Of a DNA stretch of 64,000 nucleotides, positions 50,524 through 60,540 are shown in pieces. Origin of the DNA: Planctomycetota bacterium. GTDB lineage: Bacteria; Planctomycetota; UBA8742; UBA2392. Position 1 is the stretch's first letter; each line of letters begins with the position of its first letter. The position numbers and the translations under genes were made by a program. The stretch is taken from NCBI GenBank assembly GCA_020425605.1, contig JAGQRH010000008.1, positions 1-64,000 of the forward strand, written 5' to 3'. The notes under the pieces were generated by a model. The model did no database searches. It worked only from the letters and a program-made list of their open reading frames with translations, and was not told the origin of the DNA.

Positions 50524-52218
50524 CTAGCGCTCCTTCAGCGCTTCGAAGTATCGCTTTACGAAGGGGCGTGCGTCGGGTGGAACCTCATCCTGCTCGAGAC
50601 TTTCTTCGGCATCTTTGACGGCGCTGTCGACGGCCTCCTTGAATTCGGCCTTGCTGTCGTTCTCGCGCGGTACGCCCTTGAAGCGAATGCTGCGGCCCAT
50701 GTTGCCCTTGGGATCAAGCTTGCCTGAGACTTTGCTGGGGTCGTCGGGCCGGCCGTCATCCGGCCCCTTGTTGACGTTGCCACCTTCGCCCCGGCCCTCG
50801 TTCGGACCGGCCTGCCCGCCGGCTCCTCGTTGTAGTCGCTGGATCATCGAGCGAAGTTGGGCCTCCAGCCGCTCGCGTTCTTCGGCGGACATACCCTGAC
50901 CTTCGCCCTCGCCCTCGCCCTCGCCTTTTCCATTTCCTGCCATGCGGCCCTTGGCGCCTTCAAGCAACTCGGCGAGTTCTTCAAGCGACTCGGCCTGCTG
51001 CAGGGCATCAAGAATCTGTTGCAATTGCTCTTCGCTCAGTCCGCCGAGCGCGTTTGCCGCCTGTTCAAGGTCTTCTGGTTTGAGCTGCCCACCGCCTGGA
51101 GAATCGCATTTCTCGCAGGTGCCCTCGAGGCGCTCCAGTTGCTCGTTGATCTTCTTCAATAACTCGCGCTGCTGGTCAGTCATCTGCTCAAGCTGCTTCT
51201 TCAGCGCCGGATTTTCCTCCAGGCGCTTCTGCAGCTCTTCAAGCGCTTTCTGGGCTTCCTTGGCGCGCTTGATCAGTTCTTCGAGCTTCTTGCGGTCCAG
51301 CTCCGGTTCGCGGCCTTCTTTTCGTGCGGTTTCAGCTTCTTCCTTCAATGCCTTCTCGAACTTCTCCAGGTCGCCATCCAGGCCGGTCGGGTTGATGCGG
51401 TCCAGCTCCTTGGCTAGCTCGGACAGTGGGTCTTCCGCCGCCTGCCTGCCGAACTTCATTCCGTCTTCATTGCCCAGCAGCGCGGCGCGCTCCATCCGCG
51501 CTTGATCGGCGAGCTTGCTGAACTCCGCCATGGCGTCACGCAGGCTGGTGGGCTGTTGCTGCATCTGCTCCATCTTTCTGCGCGCGTCCATTGCCGTACG
51601 GCGCAGTGCTTCCATCTTTCGCAGCTCGGCCGCCTGCTCGAGCTTCGCAAGATCGGCCTCGGTCTTTCGTGCCGCTTCGCGGGTCTTCTGGGCTTCCGCA
51701 GCCTTCTCCTCGTCTGTCTTCGGGTCCTGCCCGACAACGTCAGGCACGAGGCTCGGCACCTGCAACCCGGCGAACGCACCAATCATGAGCATCAGCGCCG
51801 ATGCCGCCAGCCAGGCGAAACCCGGAAGGGGCAATGCCTTGCGAACGGACTCGGGCTTCAACTTTGCGGTGGCTTCTTCGGCCTGCGAATTCAGCGCTGC
51901 CGCCAACTCAGCCGGAAGCTCCCTGCCGCGAAACGCCACTGCAGTGGAGGCCGCCTCGCGCAACTGGCCGGCACGATCGACGGCAACGGCGGCCGAGAGC
52001 AAGGCAGGCTTGTGCATGACGTATGCGGCAAGAAACACAGGAATCGGTGCTGTCGCGACGAAGAGTGCCAGCCACGCAGGCTCGACCACGGGCCACAAGC
52101 GCAGGATGATCAAGAATGCAAGTGCGGACGGCACAGCCACGAGTGCAACCGCAACGGCCTTGCGCAACGCAAAGGCCAGCCGCATCCGCCGGATAGTCCA
52201 GTTCAGGAGATCTTCCAT
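50524..52218 (-). CDS. Long coiled-coil membrane protein (DUF4175-like)
   Basis: A 564-residue protein from ATG 52218 (MEDLLNWTIRR) with GGAG upstream. Two or three helices near the N-terminus (VAVALVAVPSALAFLIIL, LALFVATAPIPVFLAAYV) and one near residue 150 flank a short loop; the rest is a very long, charged coiled coil rich in Glu, Lys and Gln, followed by a Gly/Glu low-complexity run (GEGEGEGEGQG) and a conserved-looking C-terminus (FVKRYFEALKER). A CEKC pair sits at about 393. Proteins of this build occur beside MoxR/BatA genes in planctomycetes. A structural or tethering role is likely; no enzyme motif is seen. Confidence 0.65.
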   Translation of the reverse strand: MEDLLNWTIRRMRLAFALRKAVAVALVAVPSALAFLIILRLWPVVEPAWLALFVATAPIPVFLAAYVMHKPALLSAAVAVDRAGQLREAASTAVAFRGRELPAELAAALNSQAEEATAKLKPESVRKALPLPGFAWLAASALMLMIGAFAGLQVPSLVPDVVGQDPKTDEEKAAEAQKTREAARKTEADLAKLEQAAELRKMEALRRTAMDARRKMEQMQQQPTSLRDAMAEFSKLADQARMERAALLGNEDGMKFGRQAAEDPLSELAKELDRINPTGLDGDLEKFEKALKEEAETARKEGREPELDRKKLEELIKRAKEAQKALEELQKRLEENPALKKQLEQMTDQQRELLKKINEQLERLEGTCEKCDSPGGGQLKPEDLEQAANALGGLSEEQLQQILDALQQAESLEELAELLEGAKGRMAGNGKGEGEGEGEGQGMSAEERERLEAQLRSMIQRLQRGAGGQAGPNEGRGEGGNVNKGPDDGRPDDPSKVSGKLDPKGNMGRSIRFKGVPRENDSKAEFKEAVDSAVKDAEESLEQDEVPPDARPFVKRYFEALKER

Positions 52219-52262
52219 CACTCGCTCCGCTACCAGTGTACCCGCCTTGGGCCGCCCATACA

Positions 52263-54029
52263 TCATTTGATGGGCGAACGTTGCCACTCATAGCCCTCGC
52301 GAATACCCCGGAACGAGCCCGGAATGGCGCGCAAGAACAGCTGGGCGGCCACTGCCCCGTACACGATCAGGTAGACGATCGTCATCCACCAGCCCGTTAC
52401 ATCTTCGACGAAATCCATCTTGGGTGCGCCCGCGAAAAACGGTGCCAGTCCGACATAAAGTGGGTGCCATCCGAGGGCGAGGTTCAGAAAGAACTCCGAA
52501 TCGCTCCCGCCGCTCATGGCCATGCCCACGATAACGCTTATCCCGATCGGCAGAACGATCATCCACAATGCAAAGCCGCCCATTGCCAGCAGGTTCGCCT
52601 GGAGCAATGACTTCGCCCGCAAACCGACCCAGATAGAAAAGGCCGCTGCAGCCATCACCGTCGTCGTGCTGGCAACGACCCACCAGAGCCAAGCGATCGG
52701 ATGAATCGCCGTCAGCGCCAAAGCGGCCAATGCGTGAAGCTGCGCCATGATGAACGGTGGAAGTGCCGAAAAGAATACGCCGGCCACCTTGCCTCGCGCC
52801 ATCTCATCGCTGGTGAGCGGCGTGGCGTATAGGGCTTCCAGTGTCTTTGCGTCATTGTCGCGTCGGAATGCAGCTGCACCCATGCTCATGACGCCCAGGA
52901 AGGTCATGAACAGGAAGGCGCCGGCCGCGGAGGCGTGGAAGCCCCACGTATTCCGGGCGTTACGAGCCAGATCTCGATCCGCTCGCCACGCCTCTCCCAG
53001 CCCATAGACGAACCCAAGCTCCAACAGCACGAGCACCAGGACCGTCAAGACGGTCATCCACTTCTTCCGTCGTCCGGTGACCTGGTTGACCTCCAGCCAG
53101 ACCAGCGGCGCACGGTCCAGCCACGAGGGCAGCCAGCGCCTGCGCGCATTCGGCCGCACCTGCAAGGGCTGAATCACTCCGCCCGGCACGACACCCTGCA
53201 TAGCGGCAACGGCGACCGGGGCGTTGGTCTCCGCCATGAACGGACGTTTTGCATCGCGGGCAATCAACCGCGTTGACCACAGCAGAAACAGCGTCGTGGC
53301 CATCAGTGACAGCCCGCCATAGATCAGGGCGGGTGATATCGAAGTGAAGCCTAGCCGCGCCACCGTGCGAGGTTCCTGTACGAAGATAAGCACCGCAACC
53401 GGGTTCGCGTACAACAGAAGCGCGGCGTAGTCTTCTTTCATATTCAGCGAGTGCATCAGCACGCCAAGCAGCATGGCGACAACCGCCGTCCCGATCAGGC
53501 CAAAGAGCACCAGTACGACGGAAGTCCGCATCGATGATGTCACGTCCTTGGCAATGCAGCTGACGAATACGGCCAGGGAAGTCGCCCACAGCACACTGCC
53601 GAACAGGATGATCACGAAGTACAGAATCTGCATCGGCGCAATGCCGCCAAACAGCAGCGACGAAGCAGCCAGCGGCAGCGCCGCCACGCAGACCAGCAGC
53701 AACAGCAGCGTCCGCCCAAACCACTTGCCCCACACAATCCGCCAGCTCGTCAAGGACGTCGTCCGAAGCACCTCAATCGTGTTCAGCTTGCGCTCAAGCA
53801 CAATCGAGTGGGCCAACAGCGAAGGCGCGATCAGCAGCGCAAGCACCAGCAGCGGGTAGGTCGTGAAAGTAAAGATGCTGCCGCCCAGTTCATCGGTGTT
53901 GCGGTCGCTGGAGAAGATCGCAAGCGTGATCAGGCCAAGCACGGGTGCAGCAACGATGCCCGTGCGCAGCACGAAGAATCGTTTTTTCTGTGCGAAGCCG
54001 ACGAAGTCACGCTCGAACATGGGGTTCAT
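52263..54029 (-). CDS. ABC-2 type transporter permease
   Basis: A 588-residue membrane protein with two halves of about six helices each. The first half starts near residue 17 (LRTGIVAAPVLGLITLAIF) and has the coupling-type segment ERKLNTIEVLRTTSLTSWRIV; the second repeats it with RDNDAKTLEALYATPLTSDEM, the same element in a second copy. Two fused permease units would make a complete transmembrane channel with the ATPase next door. It overlaps that gene by ATGA. The family (NosY/GldF-like) moves lipids, peptides or polymers or supports surface assembly; the cargo here is not predictable. Confidence 0.82.
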   Translation of the reverse strand: MNPMFERDFVGFAQKKRFFVLRTGIVAAPVLGLITLAIFSSDRNTDELGGSIFTFTTYPLLVLALLIAPSLLAHSIVLERKLNTIEVLRTTSLTSWRIVWGKWFGRTLLLLLVCVAALPLAASSLLFGGIAPMQILYFVIILFGSVLWATSLAVFVSCIAKDVTSSMRTSVVLVLFGLIGTAVVAMLLGVLMHSLNMKEDYAALLLYANPVAVLIFVQEPRTVARLGFTSISPALIYGGLSLMATTLFLLWSTRLIARDAKRPFMAETNAPVAVAAMQGVVPGGVIQPLQVRPNARRRWLPSWLDRAPLVWLEVNQVTGRRKKWMTVLTVLVLVLLELGFVYGLGEAWRADRDLARNARNTWGFHASAAGAFLFMTFLGVMSMGAAAFRRDNDAKTLEALYATPLTSDEMARGKVAGVFFSALPPFIMAQLHALAALALTAIHPIAWLWWVVASTTTVMAAAAFSIWVGLRAKSLLQANLLAMGGFALWMIVLPIGISVIVGMAMSGGSDSEFFLNLALGWHPLYVGLAPFFAGAPKMDFVEDVTGWWMTIVYLIVYGAVAAQLFLRAIPGSFRGIREGYEWQRSPIK

Positions 54030-54988
54030 TGCACGATCCCCTTGGTCAGCTGCAGGAATGCGTCCTCAAGCCGCACCGCCTGCTCGGCGAACGCCTCTAC
54101 CTTGTAGCCGCGGGTCACGAGCTCGGAATTGACGCGGAACGCCTCGTCGAAGCCGGGGACGAACCGAATCGAAATCTGGCCCGGCCGATCACCCTCGCGC
54201 ACCGCATCGACAAAAGGCAGGCCGCGAACGAACTCGCGCGCGTCAGCGAGCCCCAGCCCTTCGGTGCCATCCTCGCGCAGCAGCAAGTTGAAGACCCTTC
54301 CCTGCGCACTGACTTGCCCCATCGCACCGTCCACAGGCCCGCAATAGACCAGCTTGCTGCGCTCAACGATCGCGATTGAATTGCAGACCTCGGCTAACTC
54401 ACTCAGGATGTGGCTGGAAATAATGATGGTCTTCCCCAGCGCCTTCAGCGCCAAGACCAGTTCCTTGAATTCGATGCGTGCCCGCGGATCGAGGCCAGAG
54501 GCCGGCTCGTCCAGCAACAGCAGCTTCGGGTCGTGCAGCAGTACCCGGGCCAGGCTGAGTCGCTGCGTCATGCCACGCGAGAGCGACCGGCATGATGCGT
54601 TTCGCTTTTCGATCAGCCCGGTCAGGTTGAGTGCACTGTCCACAGCCGTGTCGCGCGCCGTGCCCGTGATCGCGTATGCGGCGGCGAAGAAGTTCAGGTA
54701 CTCGTAGACCAGCATGTCCTCGTAGACACCGAAGACATCGGGCATGTAGCCGATCACCCGGCGTACCTGTGCCGGCCGGGTCGCGACGTTCATGCCTGCA
54801 ACTTTCGCCACACCGTGGCTGGGCTTGAGGATCGTGGCGAGCATCCGCAGGGTCGTAGTCTTGCCCGCGCCGTTGGGGCCGATGAAGCCGAACACGTCCC
54901 CTTCATCAATGGACAGGGACAGGTTGTCGACCGCACGAAACGAGCCGAAGTAGCGCGTCAGGCCCTGCGTAATCACCATTTCAGCCAT
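54026..54988 (-). CDS. ABC transporter ATP-binding protein
   Basis: A 320-residue ATPase of the CcmA/GldA kind. Walker A is GPNGAGKTTTLRML, the signature LSRGMTQRLSLARVL, Walker B LLLLDEPASGLD and the switch region IIISSHILSE. A C-terminal domain of about 90 residues (from RVFNLLLREDG) is typical for partners of ABC-2 permeases. It pairs with the duplicated permease that follows with an ATGA overlap. The signature has Arg-Gly-Met (SRGMTQ) in place of SGGQ, which is normal in this subfamily. Confidence 0.9.
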   Translation of the reverse strand: MAEMVITQGLTRYFGSFRAVDNLSLSIDEGDVFGFIGPNGAGKTTTLRMLATILKPSHGVAKVAGMNVATRPAQVRRVIGYMPDVFGVYEDMLVYEYLNFFAAAYAITGTARDTAVDSALNLTGLIEKRNASCRSLSRGMTQRLSLARVLLHDPKLLLLDEPASGLDPRARIEFKELVLALKALGKTIIISSHILSELAEVCNSIAIVERSKLVYCGPVDGAMGQVSAQGRVFNLLLREDGTEGLGLADAREFVRGLPFVDAVREGDRPGQISIRFVPGFDEAFRVNSELVTRGYKVEAFAEQAVRLEDAFLQLTKGIVQ

Positions 54989-54992
54989 GTCA

Positions 54993-57128
54993 CTACTCCT
55001 GCAAAGCTTTCTGCATCGACGCGGGGATTTCCATGCGGCGCCTGACCACAGTCAGGTTGAAGCCGGTGTCGTCGTCGCCGAACGAATCAAGGAACGGGTA
55101 GTCGGTGGTCAAACCATACAGCAGCGCTTCGCCCGGGCGCATGCGTGCTTCCCAGGGCATGGCGGAGACGCCGGTATCCGCGCCCGTTGCCGCGTCCGCC
55201 AGCAGCCACTGGGGCAGGTCCGGCGTGGCAGAGATGTCAGTGCCTTCCAGCGTCACACGTTGCGCGACGCGCAGGTTGATGTTGTTGATGCTCTGCCACA
55301 GCTTGCGGGACAGGTCCACTTTCACCGTTTCACCAGGTGCGACTTCCGGCAGCACCATCGCACGGGTCCCGAAGCGCAGGACGCCGCCCTGCAGGGGTGC
55401 AGCGAGCCCGTTTGTCAGCTCCAGTTCCCAGCCGCCGTCAATCTCGCTGATGCTGCCGGAAACCGTGCCGGTCGGCTTGCCCGCAAAGATGGTGCGGATC
55501 ATGCGGAAGCTGTTGAAGGGCTGATCGATCTGCGCGGGATGCCTTCCAGGGCCGAAGTAGCCGGCCGGCTTACCCTGGTCGTCCACATTGGATATCTCCG
55601 AGCCGAACACCAGGTTCTCCGGCATATCGCAGGTAAAGACATCACCCAACGGCCGGTATGTGCCGTGGAGGACATAACCCGTGGCATACTCGCTTCCGTC
55701 TTCCAGCTCAGTGAAATCAACGAACGAGATACGATTCGTTTCGGCGGACGGCGCAAATAGGAAGAACGTGGAAACCACGGCACCGGCCGTAAACAGCAGC
55801 GCATATCCGACCAGTGTAAATGCGCTGAACTTCAGCTTCTTGTATTTGGCCAGCACGAAGTAGTCGACCGGGCCGATCAACACGAGAAACAGCAGCGCCA
55901 ACAGGATGTAGGGCGCAAGCGAAAGCCGCAGCACGTTGCCGTGCACGAGGCCGTTGCGCAGGTGCCGCTCGCGGGAGCCGTGGATGTTCTCAACGCGGTT
56001 CGGGTCGTAGCTGTAGTCGTCCTGGAACCTGAAATTCAATCCCGTCGCGACGGCCGTCGCCTGCAGCAACGGATAGGTTTGACCCTGGTCGTAGACCAGC
56101 GGATCGAATGCCGCGACAAAAATGATCCCCGCGCCGTAGCGCTTCTCCCAGCCCAGCAACGGCAGGTTCGACCAGTTTGTACCCGGTGGCGCGTACACGG
56201 CAGAGGCGTCCGGCTTGGCCTGTAGCAGAGGGCCGGTGGCATCCTCGATCCAGATCTCGCGCTTCTGGTGGTAGTCGGCGACAAAGTGAACACCCGCGGC
56301 GGAAGGCTTGCGCACCCAGTGCGACTCGTCTTCTGTCGGAACACCCGGATAGGTCAGGGTCTTTGCGCCCTGAATGGTAACCGGCAGCAACGGCTTCAGC
56401 TCGGCCGCAGTCAGAAGTCGCGGCTGCGTGGCCGAGAGAATTACAAGTTTGCCACCGCAACGGACCCAGTTGCGTAGCGCAGTGAATTGCGACTCATCGC
56501 CCATCGCTGCTACGTCAGGCTCGGTCCAGATCACCAGCCGCACGCCGGCCCAACCAAGCTGGTTGTCCGGCGCAAACTGTGTATCAAGCTTTGTGAACCA
56601 CAGCTCGCGCCCGGCAGAATCACGGCCCTCCAGCATGCTACGGCCGCGGTTCCCTCCGCCAAGTGCGCCGACCAGCTGGGCCGCCCGTCCGCCCATCACA
56701 ACGACCGGATTACTTGACTCACGAACGCCGTAGGAGCTTCCTACCGGCTGCACGAACTCCTTGCTCGGCTCCGGCTGGGATGCGCCGACGTCCTTGTTCT
56801 GCCAGGTGACTTCGTGGTCGGAATTGAAAACCAGCGTGGCGTGCTGAAACTCGCCAAACTCCACGAGAAACGTGAACTGCTTGCCAACTCCCGGCGAAAT
56901 GCTGAGCTGATGGCTGGGCCATGCAGCGGCGCCGAACGCACGCTCATCCGTCAGCCGAATACTCACATCCACCGGCTCAGTAGTCGAATTCTCGACGAGG
57001 ATTGTCAACGGCGCGGGCTTTCCACGCGGGACGATGTTGTCGAAGCCGACCCGGTAGCTGACCGCCACAACGGGCTCAGCCTGCAGCCCGGCCGAGAACA
57101 GGCTAAGCGCGCACAGCCACAGGAGCAT
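54993..57128 (-). CDS. Exported membrane protein with GATase-like domain
   Basis: About 711 residues from ATG 57128, where a signal peptide begins (MLLWLCALSLFSAGLQA); the start at 57323 would read far into the upstream ATPase gene. The chosen start still overlaps that gene by 26 bases. An Ig-like region (VPRGKPAPLTILVENSTTEP) is followed by a GATase-like fold (VRLVIWTEPDVAAM, GGKLVILSATQ) without a catalytic triad. Two or three helices lie in the middle (LLALLFLVLIGPVDYFVL and LVGYALLFTAGAVVSTFFLF), then a beta-rich C-terminal part. It resembles hypothetical proteins beside ABC-2 systems in planctomycetes and may be a periplasmic partner of the exporter. Confidence 0.7.
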   Translation of the reverse strand: MLLWLCALSLFSAGLQAEPVVAVSYRVGFDNIVPRGKPAPLTILVENSTTEPVDVSIRLTDERAFGAAAWPSHQLSISPGVGKQFTFLVEFGEFQHATLVFNSDHEVTWQNKDVGASQPEPSKEFVQPVGSSYGVRESSNPVVVMGGRAAQLVGALGGGNRGRSMLEGRDSAGRELWFTKLDTQFAPDNQLGWAGVRLVIWTEPDVAAMGDESQFTALRNWVRCGGKLVILSATQPRLLTAAELKPLLPVTIQGAKTLTYPGVPTEDESHWVRKPSAAGVHFVADYHQKREIWIEDATGPLLQAKPDASAVYAPPGTNWSNLPLLGWEKRYGAGIIFVAAFDPLVYDQGQTYPLLQATAVATGLNFRFQDDYSYDPNRVENIHGSRERHLRNGLVHGNVLRLSLAPYILLALLFLVLIGPVDYFVLAKYKKLKFSAFTLVGYALLFTAGAVVSTFFLFAPSAETNRISFVDFTELEDGSEYATGYVLHGTYRPLGDVFTCDMPENLVFGSEISNVDDQGKPAGYFGPGRHPAQIDQPFNSFRMIRTIFAGKPTGTVSGSISEIDGGWELELTNGLAAPLQGGVLRFGTRAMVLPEVAPGETVKVDLSRKLWQSINNINLRVAQRVTLEGTDISATPDLPQWLLADAATGADTGVSAMPWEARMRPGEALLYGLTTDYPFLDSFGDDDTGFNLTVVRRRMEIPASMQKALQE

Positions 57129-58080
57129 CTGCAACAAGCAGAATCGATGCGCCGGCGCTGGTATTGGCTGTAGCCGGAATGAGGAAACAGTCGCCGTCAG
57201 AGGTCTCGACGCGCGCGGCCTGGCCGACCTCGCTGGCGAGGAGGCTGAGCACCTTTGCAGCGATTGTTCCTTGCGAAGATTCGCGGATACCGCCGAACCT
57301 CCAGGCGTGGAATGCGGGTGCAACGGTTGATCCTTCGGCTGTCGCCGGCTTGTCAGACCGGTCGTCCCCCGTCCGGGCAGGGATCATTATCTCATAGCCG
57401 AGAAGGGATGCAACGTAGAACGTCTGCGGATCGCGGATTACCTCTTCCACTGGCCCGTGGCGCGCGACTCGACCGGACTCGAGCACGAGGATACTTCCCG
57501 GCTCGTAGCGCAGGACTTCATCAAGCCTATGGGCCACGACGATCAGGGCGCCGCCCCACTCGCGCACGGTTGCCACCGCAGTTTCCGCCAGTCGCAGATT
57601 GGACAGACGGTCCAGGTTGGCGCCCGGCTCGTCCAGCAGGGTCAACGCCGCGCGACGTGAAAGGGTGCGGGCAAGCGCGACGCGCTGCCGCTCTCCGCCA
57701 GACAGTCGTGCGGTCGCCACGTTGCGGTCGGCGTTGAACATAACTCGGTCGAGCCATTCGTCGGGTGAACCCTGCACACAGGCAAGCGCGACGTTCTTCC
57801 GTGCACTCAGCCGATCCCATAGCCCCAGGTCCTGCAACGCTACCGACATGTTCCGCCTGTGCGTTGGCAAACCGACTGCGGACTTGCCGCTCAGGAGAAT
57901 CTGGCCCTGGGTCGGGCTTTGCAGGCCGCAGATCAAGTCCAGCAGCGTCGACTTGCCGCAACCAGATGGCCCCAGCACCGCCAACACCTCGCCTTCACCG
58001 AGGCTGAGGCTGATCCCGGCCAGGCGAAACGCGCCGCGCGACGCGCTGACATCTTTCACCTCTAGCAGCGAGTCACCCAC
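57103..58080 (-). CDS. ABC transporter ATP-binding protein, iron/thiamine-type importer
   Basis: About 325 residues. GTG 58080 has GGAGG just upstream and overlaps the permease stop; the frame start at 58131 lies inside the permease gene. Walker A is GPSGCGKST, signature LSGGERQRVALARTL, Walker B LTLLDEPGANLD. The Q-loop is VALQDLGLWDRLS. After residue 235 a C-terminal domain of about 90 residues follows that resembles the regulatory TOBE/MOP domain of FbpC/PotA proteins. It forms a complete importer with the permease and the binding protein upstream. Confidence 0.85.
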   Translation of the reverse strand: MGDSLLEVKDVSASRGAFRLAGISLSLGEGEVLAVLGPSGCGKSTLLDLICGLQSPTQGQILLSGKSAVGLPTHRRNMSVALQDLGLWDRLSARKNVALACVQGSPDEWLDRVMFNADRNVATARLSGGERQRVALARTLSRRAALTLLDEPGANLDRLSNLRLAETAVATVREWGGALIVVAHRLDEVLRYEPGSILVLESGRVARHGPVEEVIRDPQTFYVASLLGYEIMIPARTGDDRSDKPATAEGSTVAPAFHAWRFGGIRESSQGTIAAKVLSLLASEVGQAARVETSDGDCFLIPATANTSAGASILLVADAPVAVRA

Positions 58081-59575
58081 GACGCCTCCAGAGACTGACG
58101 GCCGCGATACTCCAGGCAAGGGCCAGTGCATACTGCACCAGCATCAGCGCCGCGAGCGGCGGCCGCATGCCGAAGTGAAGCATCTGGGCCGCCCGGGCTG
58201 CAAGGCTCTCGCCGTAGGGAAGGCCGAACGCTGCAAAGTACTCGAACTCGCGGAGCGCACCAGCGCCTCCTGCCAGCATTGCGGCAACCCCCAGCGCCGG
58301 ACCGGAATCGCGGAGTGCGGCGCGGACGCGGGTCGCCGGCGGCAACCCCAGTGCGAGCGCGGCCCGTGACGAAGACGCGCCTCCCCAAACGATCAATGGC
58401 ACGCACCACGGTGCGCACCGAAGCAATAGAAAGCCGAGCCACCACCACGCCGACTGGGACCCGCCGATGTGCAACTGTGCCAGCAATGCCGTGTAGCCGA
58501 CTGCCATCCCCGGGGCCGTCAGTGCAAGAGCACCACCCGCCAACAACAGCCGACGACCGCGCCCCGGTAATGTGGCCGCTTCCCAACCGAGTGCCAGCAG
58601 CGTCAGGCCGAGTGCCAGCAAACCGCCCGCGACGGAGTATTTCAGGGAATTGCCAAGCTCAGGGAGGTAGCGGGCAAGCTCGGCGGGCGCCAGCGCGTCA
58701 CGAGCGATGATGGCGAGTGCAATCACCGGAACGCCGAACGACAGCAGCAGCGTCGCGACCATGACGGCCAATGCGCCGCGACCAGCTAGGACCCGGGCGT
58801 TCTCTTTGCCCGATCCCGAGCCACGAGCGGCAAGCAGCCACACAAGAACACCGCACGCCAGCCACGGCGGCAGGACCACCGCACCGGCCGGGGCGGTCTC
58901 CAGCGAGCTGAGGAATTCGAAAGAAGCGCGTGAAGCAACCGTCTGCACGCCAAAGTGCGCCGGGGCACCGGCGTCCGTAAACGCCAGCGCTGCGGCGACC
59001 ACAGACGCCAGTACCAGTCCACCGCGCATACCCGGCAGCAGAACAACCAGCCAGCGTCGGACCGGTGAAAGAAATATCCTGCCCGCCGCGAGTTCTCCCT
59101 GCGGAAGGCGCGTCAAGGACAGCATCACAATCATCGAAGCAAGCGGGGCGAGCGACAGCCCCCAGGTGAGGCATAGGCAGAACCACCGCTGAACACTCGC
59201 TTCGTCACTGCGAGGCGGAGAAGGCCCGAGCCCAAGCAGGCTAGACCATGCACCCGCCAGAAACACCGTCGGCAAGGCAAGCCCTGCCAGCCACAAAGCA
59301 CAAATGATCCGTTGCCAGCCACGCGGGCGTGACGCGAGTACGAGACCCGGCGCAAGCCCGAGCCCGGCAGCAATCACGCCGGCGCACGCAGCTGCAACTG
59401 CAGTTCGAAGGCCAATCATGGACCAGAGTGTCTCGCGCGCAAAGCCCCCCAAAGGTGTTGGGCCCCGATAGGACAAGACATCCATGAGCACCAGCCCCGC
59501 AGGCAGCAGGGACACCAGCAACGGCACAGCCCACGGTAGGAGCTGCAGCACGCGGCCTGTTTTGCGCCCATTCAT
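58073..59575 (-). CDS. ABC transporter permease, FbpB/ThiP-like double permease
   Basis: A 500-residue protein with about twelve membrane segments in two homologous halves, as in FbpB. The start ATG 59575 overlaps the preceding TGA by one base (TGATG); a GTG at 59578 is also possible. Each half has an EAA-like loop (SLTRLPQGELAAGRIFLSPV in the first, ALGLPPATRVRAALRDSGPA in the second). It is the membrane channel for the binding protein encoded just before it. Confidence 0.85.
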   Translation of the reverse strand: MNGRKTGRVLQLLPWAVPLLVSLLPAGLVLMDVLSYRGPTPLGGFARETLWSMIGLRTAVAAACAGVIAAGLGLAPGLVLASRPRGWQRIICALWLAGLALPTVFLAGAWSSLLGLGPSPPRSDEASVQRWFCLCLTWGLSLAPLASMIVMLSLTRLPQGELAAGRIFLSPVRRWLVVLLPGMRGGLVLASVVAAALAFTDAGAPAHFGVQTVASRASFEFLSSLETAPAGAVVLPPWLACGVLVWLLAARGSGSGKENARVLAGRGALAVMVATLLLSFGVPVIALAIIARDALAPAELARYLPELGNSLKYSVAGGLLALGLTLLALGWEAATLPGRGRRLLLAGGALALTAPGMAVGYTALLAQLHIGGSQSAWWWLGFLLLRCAPWCVPLIVWGGASSSRAALALGLPPATRVRAALRDSGPALGVAAMLAGGAGALREFEYFAAFGLPYGESLAARAAQMLHFGMRPPLAALMLVQYALALAWSIAAVSLWRRRG

Positions 59576-60540
59576 CACGGTTGGAAGGTCGATTTCAGGA
59601 AGCCCAGCTGTTTGTCCCAGTCGGCGGCGAGCTTCGCGTAGTCAACCGGCATCAGTCGCAGTTTCTCGCGTGCTGGAAGCTCGGAGGGTGGCTCGGCCTC
59701 GCTGGCTATGGGCAGAGTCCGCATCATTGATCTCGCCATCGCGCCCTCGCCCGCCTTGCCGGCAAGCCAGTTCACGAGCTTGCGCGCCTCAGCGCTGTGC
59801 ACACAGTTGCGCACGACCGCTGCGGTGGCCGGTGTCATCACCGTGCCGCGCTGGCCTTCTGCCTGGTCCGGAATTACGAATCGCAACGACGGGGTCTCGG
59901 CCTGCGCGATAAGCACATCATCTGTGTCGGAGATGCCGAGCAGTGCGTCGCCGCTGCTGACTGCGCGGACCACGGCGGAATTGCTCGCAACGATCTGTAC
60001 ATCGTTCGCCTTGATCCGTTCCAGAAGCCTGGCCCCTTCAGGCCGGGCGTGCAAGGCGGCGAATTGCGTGGCGCTGGTACCGAACAGCGGGTTCGCAATC
60101 ACACACTTGCCGCGCAGTGCGGGAGCGGCCAACACGTCGACAGAGTCAGGCGTCGGCACGTCGCCTGGCCATCTGGACTCGTCATAGACCAGAACCCGAA
60201 TTCTCGCAGAGCACGCAACCCAGTTCTCGCCCTTCGTGCGTTTCTCGAACAGGCCCTTTGAATCAAGCATCGCCGTGTAGAGGCTTTCTCCGCTCCACCA
60301 CACGTCCGCGTTTGGCTGATCCTTCTCAAGCTCAAGCCGCTTGGCGAGCCCGGCTGTCTTGGCCGCTTCGCTGTCGTAGACAGCCTCAACGACGATCCCA
60401 GTCTGTTCGGTAAACTCGGCCAGGACTTGCTCGGCAACCTCCTGATCGACAGCCGCGTAGACTCGCAGCACCGGTTTGTCCGAGCCGCCGGTGCAGGCGG
60501 ACAGCAATACCAGAGCAATCAGTGGAAGCAGCCGCTTCAT
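59575..60540 (-). CDS. ABC transporter substrate-binding lipoprotein, FbpA-like family
   Basis: About 321 residues. ATG 60540 begins a lipoprotein signal peptide (MKRLLPLIALVLLSAC), Cys16 being the lipidated residue; the longer frame from 60699 is Arg/Cys-rich noise. The fold is the family 1/FbpA type (LRVYAAVDQEVAEQVLAEFT, NADVWWSGE, AGVITP-like later region). In ferric-iron FbpA proteins a tandem Tyr pair binds the metal in a G-x-V/I-N-N-Y-Y segment; here the matching segment reads LLGISDTDDVL, without the tyrosines. The cargo may therefore not be ferric iron. Confidence 0.8.
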   Translation of the reverse strand: MKRLLPLIALVLLSACTGGSDKPVLRVYAAVDQEVAEQVLAEFTEQTGIVVEAVYDSEAAKTAGLAKRLELEKDQPNADVWWSGESLYTAMLDSKGLFEKRTKGENWVACSARIRVLVYDESRWPGDVPTPDSVDVLAAPALRGKCVIANPLFGTSATQFAALHARPEGARLLERIKANDVQIVASNSAVVRAVSSGDALLGISDTDDVLIAQAETPSLRFVIPDQAEGQRGTVMTPATAAVVRNCVHSAEARKLVNWLAGKAGEGAMARSMMRTLPIASEAEPPSELPAREKLRLMPVDYAKLAADWDKQLGFLKSTFQP

